From positions 1 to 64,000 of the forward strand of contig NZ_BCTU01000019.1 in NCBI RefSeq assembly GCF_001590925.1: 64,000 nucleotides of DNA, in the 5' to 3' direction. This document shows positions 49,366 through 58,630 of this stretch, piece by piece. Every line of letters starts with the position of its first letter. Position 1 is the first letter of the stretch. The notes beneath the pieces are model-generated. The model saw nothing but the letters and a program-made list of their open reading frames with translations, made no database searches and was not told where the DNA came from. This DNA is from Serratia plymuthica NBRC 102599 (GTDB taxonomy: Bacteria; Pseudomonadota; Gammaproteobacteria; Enterobacterales; Enterobacteriaceae). A program made the translations under genes and the position numbers.

Positions 49366-50900
49366 GTGTTCATAATGACGTTCAGCATGCACGCAACCAC
49401 TATGGCGACGAGTGGACAAGCGCCGCACCGCAGGAGGGCGTCGTCTATCCGCTGGGTTATGCCCAGCACTGCTTCTGGTTTGTTGCCGCCACCCTCGGGG
49501 ATACGGCGAATAACCAGAGCTGTATTCAGATTGAGGGAGAACTGCAGCCCGCGTTGCTGGAGCGGGTATTGAGTGGCCTGATTGCCCACCACCCGATATT
49601 GCGCAGCGCCATTTCGCGCTGGGCGCCCACGCAGCGTATCCGGCCGGTCGGCGGCTTCGATTTGCCCTTTGCCGATTTGACCGGCGAGCCCCCGGTGCAG
49701 GCGCAGCAACACGTCAAGGACGTAGCGCGTCGTTTGCTCGCCGAGCCATTCGATCTCCAGCGGCCGCCGCTGCTGCGCGCTCAGCTTTTTCGCCTGCAAC
49801 CCCAGCAGCACGTTCTGGTGCTCTGCTTTCCGCATATCGTGGCTGATGGCGCGGCGGTGCATCTCTTCTGTCAGCAGCTCTGGCAGCGCTATCGTCTGCT
49901 GGCGCGCGGAGACAAGCTGCCGTTAGCCGGACAGGCAGAGATGCCCTTTACTGCGTTAATCGCCAGTGAACGGGCGCGCTATCGTCGTCATGGCAGCGAA
50001 GATCAACGCTTCTGGCGCCGGCATTTGCAGGGCTATCCGTGGGCCACTTTTCCCCAGTGCTATATCAATCAGCAGCAGGCGCACGCCAGCGACCGCTATG
50101 TCTCTTTTCCGGCCGACAGCTATGAACGGCTGGAGAGCGTGGCGCGTCAGCATAAGGTGAGCCTGCAGATGGTGCTGTTGGCGCTTATCGGCAGGGTGGT
50201 GCGCGAGATGACCGGCGCATCGCGTTTCGCGTTGAATTCCGTGCTGGAAGGGCGTGACCGGCCGGGGAGCGAGTCGCTGATGGCGCCGTTGCTTCGCGTC
50301 ATGCCTGTCCCCCTGGATATGAACGATGCGCCAACCTTTCCCACGCTGCTGGCCCAGGTGCGGGAAAGGGTGCTGCGCGCCTACGAACATATCGATTGTC
50401 CGTGGAGCTTGCCGGTTGGCGTGATGGCCGAACAACGTTGGCGCAACAGCCCGCGTCTGTTAACGCTGTTGATCCGTGCCGTCAGCGGGATCTATACCGC
50501 GATCTGCCCGCGTGCAGCCCTCTATCCGCGCTTTCTTGCCGATTTCCTGCTGATGGAGCCGCAGCCGCCGCGCGCCTTGTTCCGGCGCGTTCCGCAAAGC
50601 GTCGGTGTCGCAGATCCGATCATCAACATCAATATTCTCCAGGATGCATTTCGGCAGAAAGCGCCGAGCGGCGGGGATGATCCGTTACGCCTGAGCGTCT
50701 GGCGGCAACCTGATTCGGCGGATGAGCAAGAGGAGGCGGATAACTGGGAGAACGACTCGATCAATATTTATCTCACCAGTTCGGCGGAGGGAAAACCCGT
50801 TTTACATATCACCTGCTGCTGCTTCAACGCTGACGGGATAGAACAATTTATCAATCTGATGCAGCGGGAGCTTAGTGCTGTTGCGTTTGCGGCCTCCTGA
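49362..50900 (+). CDS. zmn19: Stand-alone condensation domain protein
   Basis: This 512-residue protein is a single NRPS condensation domain. The active motif is PHIVADGAAV: the catalytic His is retained, the preceding His is Pro. With no thioesterase on Zmn16-18, this enzyme is expected to transfer the peptide-ketide from the Zmn18 ACP onto an amine of the free polyamino-alcohol made by Zmn10-14, forming the amide and releasing the product. It starts in an ATGA overlap with zmn18, with GAGGAGG upstream, and ends 17 bases before zmn20. Confidence 0.92.
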   Translation: MSVHNDVQHARNHYGDEWTSAAPQEGVVYPLGYAQHCFWFVAATLGDTANNQSCIQIEGELQPALLERVLSGLIAHHPILRSAISRWAPTQRIRPVGGFDLPFADLTGEPPVQAQQHVKDVARRLLAEPFDLQRPPLLRAQLFRLQPQQHVLVLCFPHIVADGAAVHLFCQQLWQRYRLLARGDKLPLAGQAEMPFTALIASERARYRRHGSEDQRFWRRHLQGYPWATFPQCYINQQQAHASDRYVSFPADSYERLESVARQHKVSLQMVLLALIGRVVREMTGASRFALNSVLEGRDRPGSESLMAPLLRVMPVPLDMNDAPTFPTLLAQVRERVLRAYEHIDCPWSLPVGVMAEQRWRNSPRLLTLLIRAVSGIYTAICPRAALYPRFLADFLLMEPQPPRALFRRVPQSVGVADPIININILQDAFRQKAPSGGDDPLRLSVWRQPDSADEQEEADNWENDSINIYLTSSAEGKPVLHITCCCFNADGIEQFINLMQRELSAVAFAAS

Positions 50901-50917
50901 TAACGGACAAAAAAATT

Positions 50918-51862
50918 ATGGAAAATAAAAGCAGTGAAAAAGTCATCGCCTTCGATGGGGTGCGTAAGCGCTACCGCAATCATGAGGCGCTTAAAGGGAT
51001 TACTCTGGATATTTTTCGTGGCGAGTTTATCGGCCTGCTGGGCCCTAACGGCGCCGGTAAAACCACGCTGGTGGAGATCCTGGAAGGGTTAAAACAGCCG
51101 GACTCCGGTTCGGTAAGGGTGCTGGGAAAAAGCTGGGCGCAGGATGCGCAGTTTCTGCGTCAACGGTTGAGCGGCGTGCTGCAGGAGACCCTGTTTATCA
51201 ACAAACTGCGGGTTGAGGAGACGGTGAATCTGTTCGGCAGCTTTTACGGCTGCCCGCGCCGCCGTACCGGCGAAGTGCTGGAATTGGTTGAGCTGTCGGC
51301 CAAGCGTCGCACCTTTGTGGAGGGGCTTTCCGGCGGCGAGCGTCAACGTCTGGCACTGGGGGTGGCGATTCTCAACGAACCCGAGATTATGATCCTCGAT
51401 GAGCCGACTACGGGCCTGGATCCGCGCATCCGTCACGATACCTGGAATATTTTGCGTCGCCTCAACCAGGAGAATGGTTCAACCATGATGCTGACTACCC
51501 ACTATATGGAGGAGGCCGAGTATCTCTGCGATCGCATCTGCATTATGAACCAGGGGGAGATCCTGACGCAGGGCACCATGACGCAATTGCTGAAAAAGCA
51601 TTGCGACGGTGAAGTGATTGAATGTCGGGCCACCCGGCCCGAGCGCCTGGAGGCCATGAGGCAGCATCCTCAGGTGCTTGAATACGATTTCAACGAAAAG
51701 GACGGAAAAATCAGCATGCTTATTATGGATGCGAGCAGCTTTATCAGTCACCTGCTGGCATTTGCGCAAAACGCCGGCGTCGAAATAGCCGAACTGATCG
51801 TGCGGAAAAAAACGCTCGACGATCTGTTTATGTCGCTGGCTGGGAGGGGGTTCCATGAATAG
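50918..51862 (+). CDS. zmn20: ABC-2 exporter ATP-binding subunit (DrrA type)
   Basis: This 314-residue ATPase has Walker A GPNGAGKTT, signature LSGGERQRLALG, Walker B IMILDEPTTGLD and the switch His (TTHYMEEAE). The ~80-residue C-terminal extension is typical of antibiotic-resistance ATPases such as DrrA. It pairs with the Zmn21 permease, whose start overlaps its end by 8 bases. Likely role: export of the finished or pre-form antibiotic and self-protection. The ribosome binding site is weak, so it may depend on translation of zmn19. Confidence 0.93.
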   Translation: MENKSSEKVIAFDGVRKRYRNHEALKGITLDIFRGEFIGLLGPNGAGKTTLVEILEGLKQPDSGSVRVLGKSWAQDAQFLRQRLSGVLQETLFINKLRVEETVNLFGSFYGCPRRRTGEVLELVELSAKRRTFVEGLSGGERQRLALGVAILNEPEIMILDEPTTGLDPRIRHDTWNILRRLNQENGSTMMLTTHYMEEAEYLCDRICIMNQGEILTQGTMTQLLKKHCDGEVIECRATRPERLEAMRQHPQVLEYDFNEKDGKISMLIMDASSFISHLLAFAQNAGVEIAELIVRKKTLDDLFMSLAGRGFHE

Positions 51863-52970
51863 CGCGCTGTTCAACCTGATGCTCACTCAATTCCGGCAAT
51901 ACATTCGTGAGCCGCAGATCCTTTTCTGGTCATTTGGGTTTCCACTGCTGCTGGTATGGCTGTTGGGCCTTTCTTTTTCCTCGCAGGACATACCGGAGCG
52001 GCGTATTGGCATTGTTATGCCGCAGGATCAGAAGGCGGCGGCGCAGGTTCGCGAGTGGAGTGAGCAACTGGCCGGTACCGATCACCAACTACAAGGTATC
52101 GTCAATCTGCAAGAGGTGAAGCGCCAGCATCTGATTAAGGTGAAATACCTCGTCAGTTATTATCAGAACCGCGATGAGGTTATCTTGGCGCTGAAACGCG
52201 GCGACATTCAGATGTTTGTCGAGGTCATTCCGCAGCAGACGGGGCAGAAGCGGATTTACTATCTCGATCCGCAGGACAATGAAGCCATGCTCTCGTACTA
52301 TTTGATGAATGAGAAGGAACAGGGCGAGCGGCAACCGACGGAGAAAAATCTTTCCGTTCTCGAAACTGCCGGCCTCCGTTACGTTGATTTCCTGGTGCCG
52401 GGGCTGCTGGCGATGGCGATCATGGAAACCTGCCTGATCGCCGTTGGCTGGGCGTTGGTGGAGAAGCGAATTACCCGCGTCACACGGCAGATGTGTATCA
52501 CGCCGATGCGAAAATCCACCTTTCTGATGGCCCATATCGGCGCCTGTTTTCTGATCAACTTCATTGAGATTCTGATCATTAACCTGTTCGCGCGCGTTTA
52601 TTTTGATGTGGAAATTCAGGGGTCGTTCAGCGCGTTTCTGCTGCTGCTGTTCGCCGGTAATGTCTGTTTCTCTGGCATAGCGGTGCTTGCCTCGTCACGG
52701 GCGATGAAGGCGCAAACGGCAAACGGCCTGCTGGAAGTGACCATTCTGGTCCAGGTGCTGTTTTCCGGCATCTTCTTTAGCTACAAAAATTTCCCGCACT
52801 GGATGGTCAGCATTATTGAATACCTGCCGCTGACGATGCTGGCGGACGCCATGCGCAAAGTCTTTATCGAAGGCGGAGATATCAGGTTGATCATGCCGGC
52901 TACGCTGATGCTAATGGGATTTGGCGTATTTACCTTTGTTCTGGGGATGCGGATTTTCCGCTGGCACTAG
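51855..52970 (+). CDS. zmn21: ABC-2 type permease
   Basis: This 371-residue membrane protein has one helix near the N-terminus (about residues 25-46), an extended domain of about 130 residues, then five helices between about 175 and 370, the ABC-2 (DrrB/YhgE-like) fold. It forms the membrane channel for Zmn20. The start overlaps zmn20 and is preceded by GGGAGG. A strong hairpin terminator follows 12 bases after the stop codon, marking the end of the long rightward operon. Confidence 0.92.
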   Translation: MNSALFNLMLTQFRQYIREPQILFWSFGFPLLLVWLLGLSFSSQDIPERRIGIVMPQDQKAAAQVREWSEQLAGTDHQLQGIVNLQEVKRQHLIKVKYLVSYYQNRDEVILALKRGDIQMFVEVIPQQTGQKRIYYLDPQDNEAMLSYYLMNEKEQGERQPTEKNLSVLETAGLRYVDFLVPGLLAMAIMETCLIAVGWALVEKRITRVTRQMCITPMRKSTFLMAHIGACFLINFIEILIINLFARVYFDVEIQGSFSAFLLLLFAGNVCFSGIAVLASSRAMKAQTANGLLEVTILVQVLFSGIFFSYKNFPHWMVSIIEYLPLTMLADAMRKVFIEGGDIRLIMPATLMLMGFGVFTFVLGMRIFRWH

Positions 52971-52982
52971 ATAAGGAAGAGG

Positions 52983-53015
52983 GCGGGGAGGAAGACTCCC
53001 CGCAGAGGTTTTTTT
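52983..53015 (+). terminator. Rho-independent terminator after zmn21
   Basis: An 8-bp GC-rich stem, GCGGGGAG (52983-52990) and CTCCCCGC (52996-53003), has a 5-base loop. AGAGG and seven T residues (53009-53015) follow. It ends the zmn9-zmn21 transcript between convergent zmn21 and zmn22; the T run overlaps the zmn22 stop codon. Confidence 0.9.
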
Positions 53016-54051
53016 ACTGGCAATGACGGTGCTGCCACGCGAAATCCTGCTGATCTTGTAAAAAACCGGGATAGAAAATGGCGCGTGGGAACAATAAACC
53101 TTTGTACCAGGTCTCTATTAATGAGTCCTCGGTGCTTTTTTCCAGCATGGAGTGCGTCGCCTGCGGATAAAATTTGATATCCAGCTGGCCTGCTTTGCTT
53201 AAGCGCTTGCGGTATTCATTTTCGGTATTTTTAATATCGACGTTAATGTCTTTTCCGCCCAAGGCCAAAAAGACCGGCGAGTGAACCTGGCCAAGGTCTT
53301 GCGTAGCGTCCGAACGGTAATTTTTCATCACGAAGGTCCAGCGGTCGGCGGTGAAGTCGGCGGCATTCCCCTCTTTTTGTTGATATTGTTCGAAGCTGGC
53401 GTTGGCGTCGAGCAATGCCAGGACCTGCTGCTCGCGCTTTAATTCCGCCGCTATCTCACTTTCCGAACGGCCTTTTTGCTTCATGCTGGCGATAGTATTA
53501 TAGCGACCCTGCTCCAGCCAGTTAACGGCGGGCGAAACGGCGATCATGAAACAGATATCGGGATATCGCGTTGCGACTTTCGGTAATACCCATCCACCTT
53601 GGCTGGCACCCCAGAGTGCGATGCGCTGGCCGTCCAGCTGGGGCTGATGTTTTATCCAATCGATGGCGGAGATCACTTCGCTGGTGCGATCGTCCATGCT
53701 TTGTTGCAGCCAGTTGCCCGGCGCGCCGCCAACGCCAGGTTTATTCCAGGAAAGCGAACTGAAACCGGCTTTGGATAGCGCTTCCCAGATGGGGCGGTAA
53801 AAACCGCCGTGAGTGGCGTTAATCTCTCCGTCGCCGTGAACAAATATCACTACGCCGGGTTTCTCGCCAGGGAGAAGATGGCGCGGCATCGCCAGGACGG
53901 CATCAAGATTATTCGGCTTGTGAGGGATCGTTACCGTACTTTCAACCAACTGATAATTATTCTGATAAAGAATAAATGCCAGAATGGAGGATGTGGCGGC
54001 AAGGGTGACAACTATTTTTCTTTTTAAAAGAAAACGCCTGATTAATTTCAT
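53014..54051 (-). CDS. zmn22: Membrane-anchored alpha/beta hydrolase (acylpeptide-hydrolase type)
   Basis: This 345-residue hydrolase has nucleophile elbow GASQGG, an acid in LGGKDINVD and a His in QATHSML. The N-terminus MKLIRRFLLKRK then a hydrophobic helix (about residues 11-28) is a signal anchor, putting the catalytic domain in the periplasm. As I recall, the equivalent enzyme cuts five residues from the pre-zeamines to give mature zeamines; periplasmic placement would let activation happen during export. It faces the operon convergently. I chose ATG 54051; a TTG at 54111 would add 20 residues. Neither has a good ribosome binding site. Confidence 0.88.
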   Translation of the reverse strand: MKLIRRFLLKRKIVVTLAATSSILAFILYQNNYQLVESTVTIPHKPNNLDAVLAMPRHLLPGEKPGVVIFVHGDGEINATHGGFYRPIWEALSKAGFSSLSWNKPGVGGAPGNWLQQSMDDRTSEVISAIDWIKHQPQLDGQRIALWGASQGGWVLPKVATRYPDICFMIAVSPAVNWLEQGRYNTIASMKQKGRSESEIAAELKREQQVLALLDANASFEQYQQKEGNAADFTADRWTFVMKNYRSDATQDLGQVHSPVFLALGGKDINVDIKNTENEYRKRLSKAGQLDIKFYPQATHSMLEKSTEDSLIETWYKGLLFPRAIFYPGFLQDQQDFAWQHRHCQ

Positions 54052-54561
54052 TACGTATATTTTTAAAAATGTTATTTCTTGTACAATAATGAAACTGTTT
54101 TGGCAGGTCAAGCTTAAAGCTCTGTCACCGTAAAATGAGTGGTGAGCGGGATGTCTTGATAACAGCGTTGAATTATTTTCCAGGAAAGTAATTCACTGCT
54201 TATGAGAAAGGTTAACGCGAAAGAATAACGGCGCAGCGGGCAGTCGGCAGGAAGTCGGTTGGGTTAAATACGTCGAATGTTGGTTGTTATCCGGCGCAAA
54301 TCGGGAAGCGTCTGACGATACCTAAGCCATTTTGCGGCAAAGCAAAATTTTAACATCACCCATTGGAATGTTTGCATAAGGCGTTCATTGATCGCAGTGA
54401 TTGATATTGGGTTCCGCGCAGTTATCGGCGTAGTACTTCGGCACTCGTTTATATAATGACGGCACAGGTTTTTGCGGGGAAATAATTAGCGGTAAATTAA
54501 TTACATATCGTGGGCAGAGTTTGCCATTATCCAGCCAAGCCTCTTTTAAAACCCGTTCAAT
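54052..54561. other. Intergenic region upstream of zmn22, no gene seen
   Basis: About 500 bases without a supported gene. It should contain the leftward zmn22 promoter. I see no convincing -10/-35 pair on that strand and no RNA structure. A TATAAT-like string near 54452 lies on the + strand with no gene behind it. Confidence 0.5.
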
Positions 54562-54850
54562 CTATGGGGAAAGGTTGACGAAAATGGCTGACCAGCTTGG
54601 GAATAATGTTGTAACCCGCACACTGATAAATGCTGGCGATAATGTTCCCGGCTCTCCTTTACCAAGCCTGTCGGCTATATCGGGCAGCGCATGCAAACTG
54701 TTCAGTGAGTTTTTAACGTAAAATAACCCCTGTTCGCCGAAAGGCGTGAGTCTCATATTTCTTTTGTTACGAAAAAAAGAGTGTGTTCTCACTCTTTTTC
54801 CAACGACATTATTGTCTGTCTCAAAGGAGACTGCTCCATATTGTCAGCGC
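54562..54850 (-). pseudogene. Broken LysR-family regulator (N-terminal fragment)
   Basis: Read leftward, NMEQSPLRQTIMSLEKE matches the recognition helix of LysR regulators (typically LNxEQSPLSRxIxxLE), then a stop occurs. One frame over, the protein resumes as TLFFRNKRNMRLTPFGEQ, which is the expected next LysR segment, and continues to a stop near 54564. The effector domain is missing. It is a frameshifted, truncated relic. Confidence 0.6.
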
Positions 54851-54857
54851 TCCCGTT

Positions 54858-54935
54858 TTAGTTCCACACACTTTTTGCGATTTCCGATTCTTCAGCCTTC
54901 AGCCGGTATTCTTCCGGTGTCAGGTTATTCAGGGA
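54858..54935 (-). mobile_element. 3' end of an IS3-family transposase (remnant)
   Basis: The last 24 codons read LNNLTPEEYRLKAEESEIAK then SVWN and stop, the usual C-terminus of an IS3-family OrfB after its Asp-Asp-Glu core. The upstream coding part is gone and is replaced by the 46-bp repeat beginning at 54936. No terminal inverted repeats are visible. It is part of the scarred junction to the right of the zeamine cluster. Confidence 0.6.
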
Positions 54936-54981
54936 TTCAGCATTGGCCCGCAGGGTGAGGCCTTCGGCCGAATAATCGAAC
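54936..54981 (+). repeat. 46-bp direct repeat, copy A
   Basis: It matches 62877-62922 at 43 of 46 positions by eye. The other copy lies 66 bases from the tRNA-Phe gene, so this copy looks like displaced tRNA-flanking DNA. Together they bracket the 8-kb region containing the microcin genes. Confidence 0.85.
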
Positions 54982-54983
54982 AA

Positions 54984-55190
54984 AAGTGAAAAGGGGGCGT
55001 TTACCGGTGCCAGCACCCAGCATATGGGGCGTCTCGAGCTGGTGGACAAAGACACGCCGTTTTTGGGCGAGGTGGGGGAAATCCCGATCGAGTCGCCGCT
55101 ACCCACCGCGACCTGCAGCAGAGGGTCGCCGACCGCGAATTCCGCAGCGATCTCTATTACCGGCTTAATGTTTGCCCGATACTCATTCCG
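54984..55190 (+). pseudogene. Fragment of a sigma-54-dependent activator (FhlA-like)
   Basis: EKGAFTGAS at 54991-55017 is the sigma-54 contact motif. It is followed by [20 protein letters not shown] (Walker B region of these AAA+ activators). After an internal deletion and a frame change, [20 protein letters not shown] (about 55107-55166) continues with NVCPILIP. That order and wording resemble the formate-hydrogenlyase activator FhlA. It starts exactly where repeat copy A ends. Confidence 0.7.
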
Positions 55191-56316
55191 GCAGAATTTG
55201 CTGTTCGGCGTGATCGCACCGGATTTCTACGACGCATTGTTCGGCCCCCGTACGCTGTCGGCGATGGGGCAAGTCGGTGAAGTCGGCCTGATACTGCTGA
55301 TGTTTCAGGTGGGTCTGCATATGGAGTTGGGTGAGACGCTGCGTGGCAAGCGCTGGCGCATGCCCGTCGCGATCGCCGCGGGCGGGCTCGTCTTACCGGC
55401 CGCGATCGGCATGATCGTCGCCACTGTCTCAAAAGACATGCTCGCCGGCGACGCGCCGGCGCTGCCCTATATACTCTTCTGCGGTGTCGCGCTTGCGATA
55501 TCGGCGGTACCGGTGATGGCGCGCATCGTCGACGACCTGGCGCTCAACGCCATGGCGGGCGCACGGCACGCCATGTCTGCCGCGATGCTGACGGATGCGC
55601 TCGGATGGATGCTGCTTGCCGCTATTGCTTCGCTATCGAGCGGGCCCGGTTGGGCATTTGCGCGCATGTTCCTCAGCCTGCTCGCGTATCTGGCGCTGTG
55701 CGCGCTCCTGGTGCGCTTCGTGGTTCGGCCGACGCTTGTGCGGCTCGCATCGACTGCGCATGCGGCGCGCGACCGCTTGGCCGTGTTGTTATGCTTCGTC
55801 ATGGCGTCGGCACTCGCGACGTCGCTGATCGGATTTCATAGCGCATTTGGCGCACTTGCGGCGGCGCTGTTCGTGCGACGCGTGCCCGGCATTGCGAATG
55901 AGTGGCGGGACAACGTCGAAGGTTTTGTCAGGCTTGTGCTGATGCCGGTGTTTTTCGCGTATGCGGGGCTGCATGCGTCGGTCGGCACGATCGACGACGC
56001 GGCATCATGGATGTGGTTCGGCGTATTCCTCGCGGGCGGGTTCATCGGCAAGTTCGGCGGCAGTTATCTGGGCGCACGTGCCACCGGGCTTGAGCCTCGC
56101 GATGCGATGTTGGTGAGCTCGCTGATGAATACGCGCGGCCTGATGGAGCTCATCGTCCTGTCAATCGGTCTGCAGATGCAGATCCTTCCGCCAAAGGTCT
56201 ACACGATCCTCGTGGTGTTCGCGCTGGTGACGACGGCGCTGACCGTACCGCTGGTTCGACTCACGCTGCGCGTGCAATCGCGCGCGACGTCTGCAATTCC
56301 GGGCACCGAAAAGTGA
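55191..56316 (+). pseudogene. Truncated CPA2-family cation/proton antiporter
   Basis: About 375 residues of a sodium/proton-exchanger (KefB-type) membrane domain with ten or so hydrophobic helices and motifs such as [18 protein letters not shown] and SSLMNTRGLMELIVL. The first helix and part of the second are missing. The open frame has captured the upstream activator fragment, so it can be read as one chimeric 430-residue protein from ATG 55024. Codon use is very GC-rich (many GCG, CGC, TCG), unlike the neighbours and suggestive of a Burkholderia-like donor. It is probably non-functional because of the missing N-terminus. Confidence 0.7.
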
Positions 56317-56339
56317 CGCGCATCAGGTAGGTTGCGCCA

Positions 56340-56520
56340 ATTGAAAATTGTTCCTCTGGCGGATCGCTACGCATACGCGCCAGGGCTATTATCCGCAGGG
56401 CATTATTTGCTTCACGTGAGCCACCACGTTTAATCGGTGCCCAGAAGAGCCTGGTAAGGGATTCACGCCACAGAGTGATGCCAGCGCCGCTTCACTTTTC
56501 AACCGTTCGGGGTTATCACC
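56340..56520 (-). mobile_element. IS110-family transposase remnant
   Basis: Read leftward, ITGDNPERLKSEAALASLCG then VNPLPGSSGHRLN, and after a one-base frame change RGGSREANNALRIIALARMR. This is the conserved C-terminal domain (transposase_20 region) of IS110-type serine/DEDD transposases. The N-terminal catalytic part is absent, and the fragment abuts the antiporter relic. Confidence 0.75.
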
Positions 56521-56521
56521 A

Positions 56522-56640
56522 GTGATCGAGAAAAGGACGCCTGTGCGCCAACACAGGCATCCTTTTTTAAGAGAAGCTTGGTTATTAATATAGAGTGTGC
56601 AAGTTCGAAAACACTGTGATATCAACTTGCCAGTTCTTTT
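56522..56640 (+). repeat. ~119-bp direct repeat, copy C1
   Basis: It matches 62658-62775 over its whole length with scattered substitutions and a one-base gap, roughly 85 percent identical by eye. Both copies contain a strong hairpin plus T run. Together C1 and C2 enclose the microcin region more tightly than repeats A and B. Confidence 0.8.
56537..56568 (+). terminator. Hairpin terminator within repeat C1
   Basis: The stem GCCTGTG (56539-56545) and CACAGGC (56552-56558), with loop CGCCAA, is followed by CCTTTTTT. No intact gene ends here on the + strand, so it is likely a relic carried by the repeat. Confidence 0.65.
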
Positions 56641-56699
56641 GGGTAGTCTGTAGCGTGACGTTCCGACAACCGCTGAGCTTTACGGTCGCCAGTACGGGG

Positions 56700-57010
56700 T
56701 CGAATGGCCGTCTGGTCACAGTATTGGGTGTGTGCGAGAAGGTATCAACACGTTGACAGTGCACTTTGATTCTCCATGGTACCCGCCAGCCGGCGAGGTT
56801 ATCGGGATGCTGTCTGAGCAGTTCAGTTGCCAGGTGGAACATTCCTGGTATATGGCTGATGTGCAACGCAATGGCTATGACCGCTACGATCGTGGCGAAC
56901 ATGTTGGCGGTGGACGAATATCGACTGAAGCCCCTGAAAGTGAGGTGATTTACCTGACTTACGCAGATAATGATTCAGTGCCGTTGTCACCCAATTCAGT
57001 CGCCGGCTAA
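56700..57010 (+). pseudogene. C-terminal fragment of an Api92-like (DUF1281) protein
   Basis: TLTVHFDSPWYPPAGEVIGM then LSEQFSCQVEHSWY resembles the ferredoxin-like C-terminal domain of Api92/DUF1281 proteins found on conjugative plasmids and integrative elements. The N-terminal half is missing or degenerate. The longest open stretch starts at GTG 56732 (92 codons) with no ribosome binding site. It indicates that plasmid- or ICE-type DNA contributed to this region. Confidence 0.55.
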
Positions 57011-57043
57011 TCGCTGGCTTTTGTTATCGCAGTAACCTATGGT

Positions 57044-57067
57044 CGCCGAAGTTCGGTGGCTTTTTTT
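57044..57067 (+). terminator. Hairpin terminator before the microcin exporter genes
   Basis: The stem CGCCGAA (57044-57050) and TTCGGTG (57052-57058), with one G-T pair, is followed by GC and seven T residues (57061-57067). It ends transcription from the DUF1281 relic. Confidence 0.7.
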
Positions 57068-57355
57068 AGAGTTATATACTTTTTTCCCTAAATGGTATCG
57101 TTCCGATCGCACAATCCGGGCTGAGTTCCTTTCACGTGAATAATCATTTGGCGTAACTATTTATTATTAGTGGTGCATCAATAAAACAAATATAATAAAC
57201 ATACTAATATTAATTGGTGGTAATTATTAAAACTACTGTTTGATTTTATTTATCTGGCGGATCAAATAAAATCCGTCTAAATTAACCCCCTTCTGGATTG
57301 ATTTTTTATTATAGTCATGTCCCAAAAAGCATAATTTCATATATGGAGGCAGAAA
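57068..57355 (+). promoter_or_regulatory. AT-rich upstream region of the microcin exporter operon
   Basis: About 290 AT-rich bases with no gene. It should carry the promoter of the cvaA-cvaB-like operon. I could not pick a clear -10/-35 pair or a clear Fur operator. GGAGG six bases before the TTG at 57356 is a strong ribosome binding site that decides the start of the next gene. Confidence 0.4.
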
Positions 57356-58630
57356 TTGTTTCGCCGGGAAGCGATAGAAAGTCAGAGGTCAAGATGGCGT
57401 GGCCGCGCTATTTTATTACCAGGCATCCCCGTATGGCTCGTTACTGGATTTTGCATATCATTTATCATCGCCTTTTTGGTGTTTGTGATTGCTGGTACTT
57501 ATACGAGACGCATCAATGTAACGGGAGAGATAACCACATACCCTAGAGCAGCAAGCGTGTATTCAAGCGTACAGGGTGTGGTCGTCAGGCGATTTGTCAA
57601 TGAAGGGCAGATAATCAAAATCGGCGACTCTATTTATCAGATTGACGTCAGCAAAAGTACTCGCAGTGGCGTAGTCAGTGATAATCAGCGAAAGGACATT
57701 GAAGATCAACTAGGACGAATTTCAGATATCATATCACGTTTACAGAGTAGCAAGAAAAACACGCTCGCTATGCTGACAAACCAAAGAGAACAGTACACTT
57801 CCGCTTTCAAGCGTTCGTCAGAGATTATCAAACGAGCCGAAGAAGGCATTCGTATAATGAAAGAGAACATGGAGAACTATAGGCATTATCAGATCAAGGG
57901 GCTAATTAACAAAGATCAACTAACCAATCAGGTGGCATTATATTATCAACAGCAAAATAATATGCTGGGGCTAAGCGGGCAAAATGAGCAAAACTCTTTG
58001 CAAATCACTACGTTGGAAAGTCAAATACAAACCCAAGCCGCTGAATTTGACAATCAGATTTATCAGATGGAGTTGCAGCGTTACGAACTGCAAAAGGAAT
58101 TGATCAATATCGATGCCGGTGGAGAAATCATCGTTAAAGCATTATCCGCCGGTCGTGTTGATTCACTGAGCGTTACTGTCGGACAAATGGTGAATGTCGG
58201 CGACAGTCTGCTGCAGGTGATTCCGCAAAAGATAGACCACTACAACCTGGTGATTTGGGTTCCCAATGACGCGCTCCCCTACATCACCGTTGGCGACCGG
58301 GTTAACGTACGCTATGAAGCCTTTCCGGCGGAGAAGTTCGGGCAGTTTGCCGGCAGCGTCTCAATCATCTCCAAGGCACCTGCTTCGCCACAGGAAATGC
58401 TGACTTACCAGGGGGCTCCCAAAAGCGCACTGACCACAGCCGTTCCGTACTACAAGGTGATCGTCCGGCCAGAAAAACAGACCATTATGTATGGCGATAA
58501 ACGCCTGAGCCTGGAAAACGGCATGAAAGCGCAGAGCACGCTGTTTCTTGAGAAAAGGAAAATCTATCAATGGATGTTGTCACCGTTCTACGACATGAAA
58601 CACAGCGCAACGGGGCCAGTAAATGAGTAA
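57356..58630 (+). CDS. cvaA: CvaA-like microcin secretion adaptor (HlyD family)
   Basis: This 424-residue periplasmic adaptor joins the CvaB-type ABC exporter to an outer-membrane channel (TolC, not encoded here). It has a short cytoplasmic N-terminus, one membrane helix (about residues 28-50), a lipoyl half-motif ([20 protein letters not shown]), a long coiled coil (about 105-225) and a second half-motif ([20 protein letters not shown]). The wording closely follows E. coli colicin V CvaA, including [18 protein letters not shown] and the C-terminal [19 protein letters not shown] is the start codon. It overlaps the next gene by eight bases. Confidence 0.92.
   Translation: MFRREAIESQRSRWRGRAILLPGIPVWLVTGFCISFIIAFLVFVIAGTYTRRINVTGEITTYPRAASVYSSVQGVVVRRFVNEGQIIKIGDSIYQIDVSKSTRSGVVSDNQRKDIEDQLGRISDIISRLQSSKKNTLAMLTNQREQYTSAFKRSSEIIKRAEEGIRIMKENMENYRHYQIKGLINKDQLTNQVALYYQQQNNMLGLSGQNEQNSLQITTLESQIQTQAAEFDNQIYQMELQRYELQKELINIDAGGEIIVKALSAGRVDSLSVTVGQMVNVGDSLLQVIPQKIDHYNLVIWVPNDALPYITVGDRVNVRYEAFPAEKFGQFAGSVSIISKAPASPQEMLTYQGAPKSALTTAVPYYKVIVRPEKQTIMYGDKRLSLENGMKAQSTLFLEKRKIYQWMLSPFYDMKHSATGPVNE

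Noticed and set aside
54446..54470. Promoter (TATAAT-like) upstream of the LysR relic
   Set aside because: It points rightward, with no gene behind it and no matching -35.
55024..56316. Functional cation/proton antiporter gene
   Set aside because: The first 50 or so residues belong to an activator relic and the first transmembrane helix of the antiporter is missing.
57100..57180. Fur-like operator upstream of the microcin exporter genes
   Set aside because: GAATAATCATT near 57137 matches only part of the 19-bp consensus; too weak to claim iron control.
57298..57546. 82-codon frame overlapping the start of the CvaA-like gene
   Set aside because: It is in another frame of the adaptor gene; the adaptor frame has the family match and GGAGG spacing for its TTG start.
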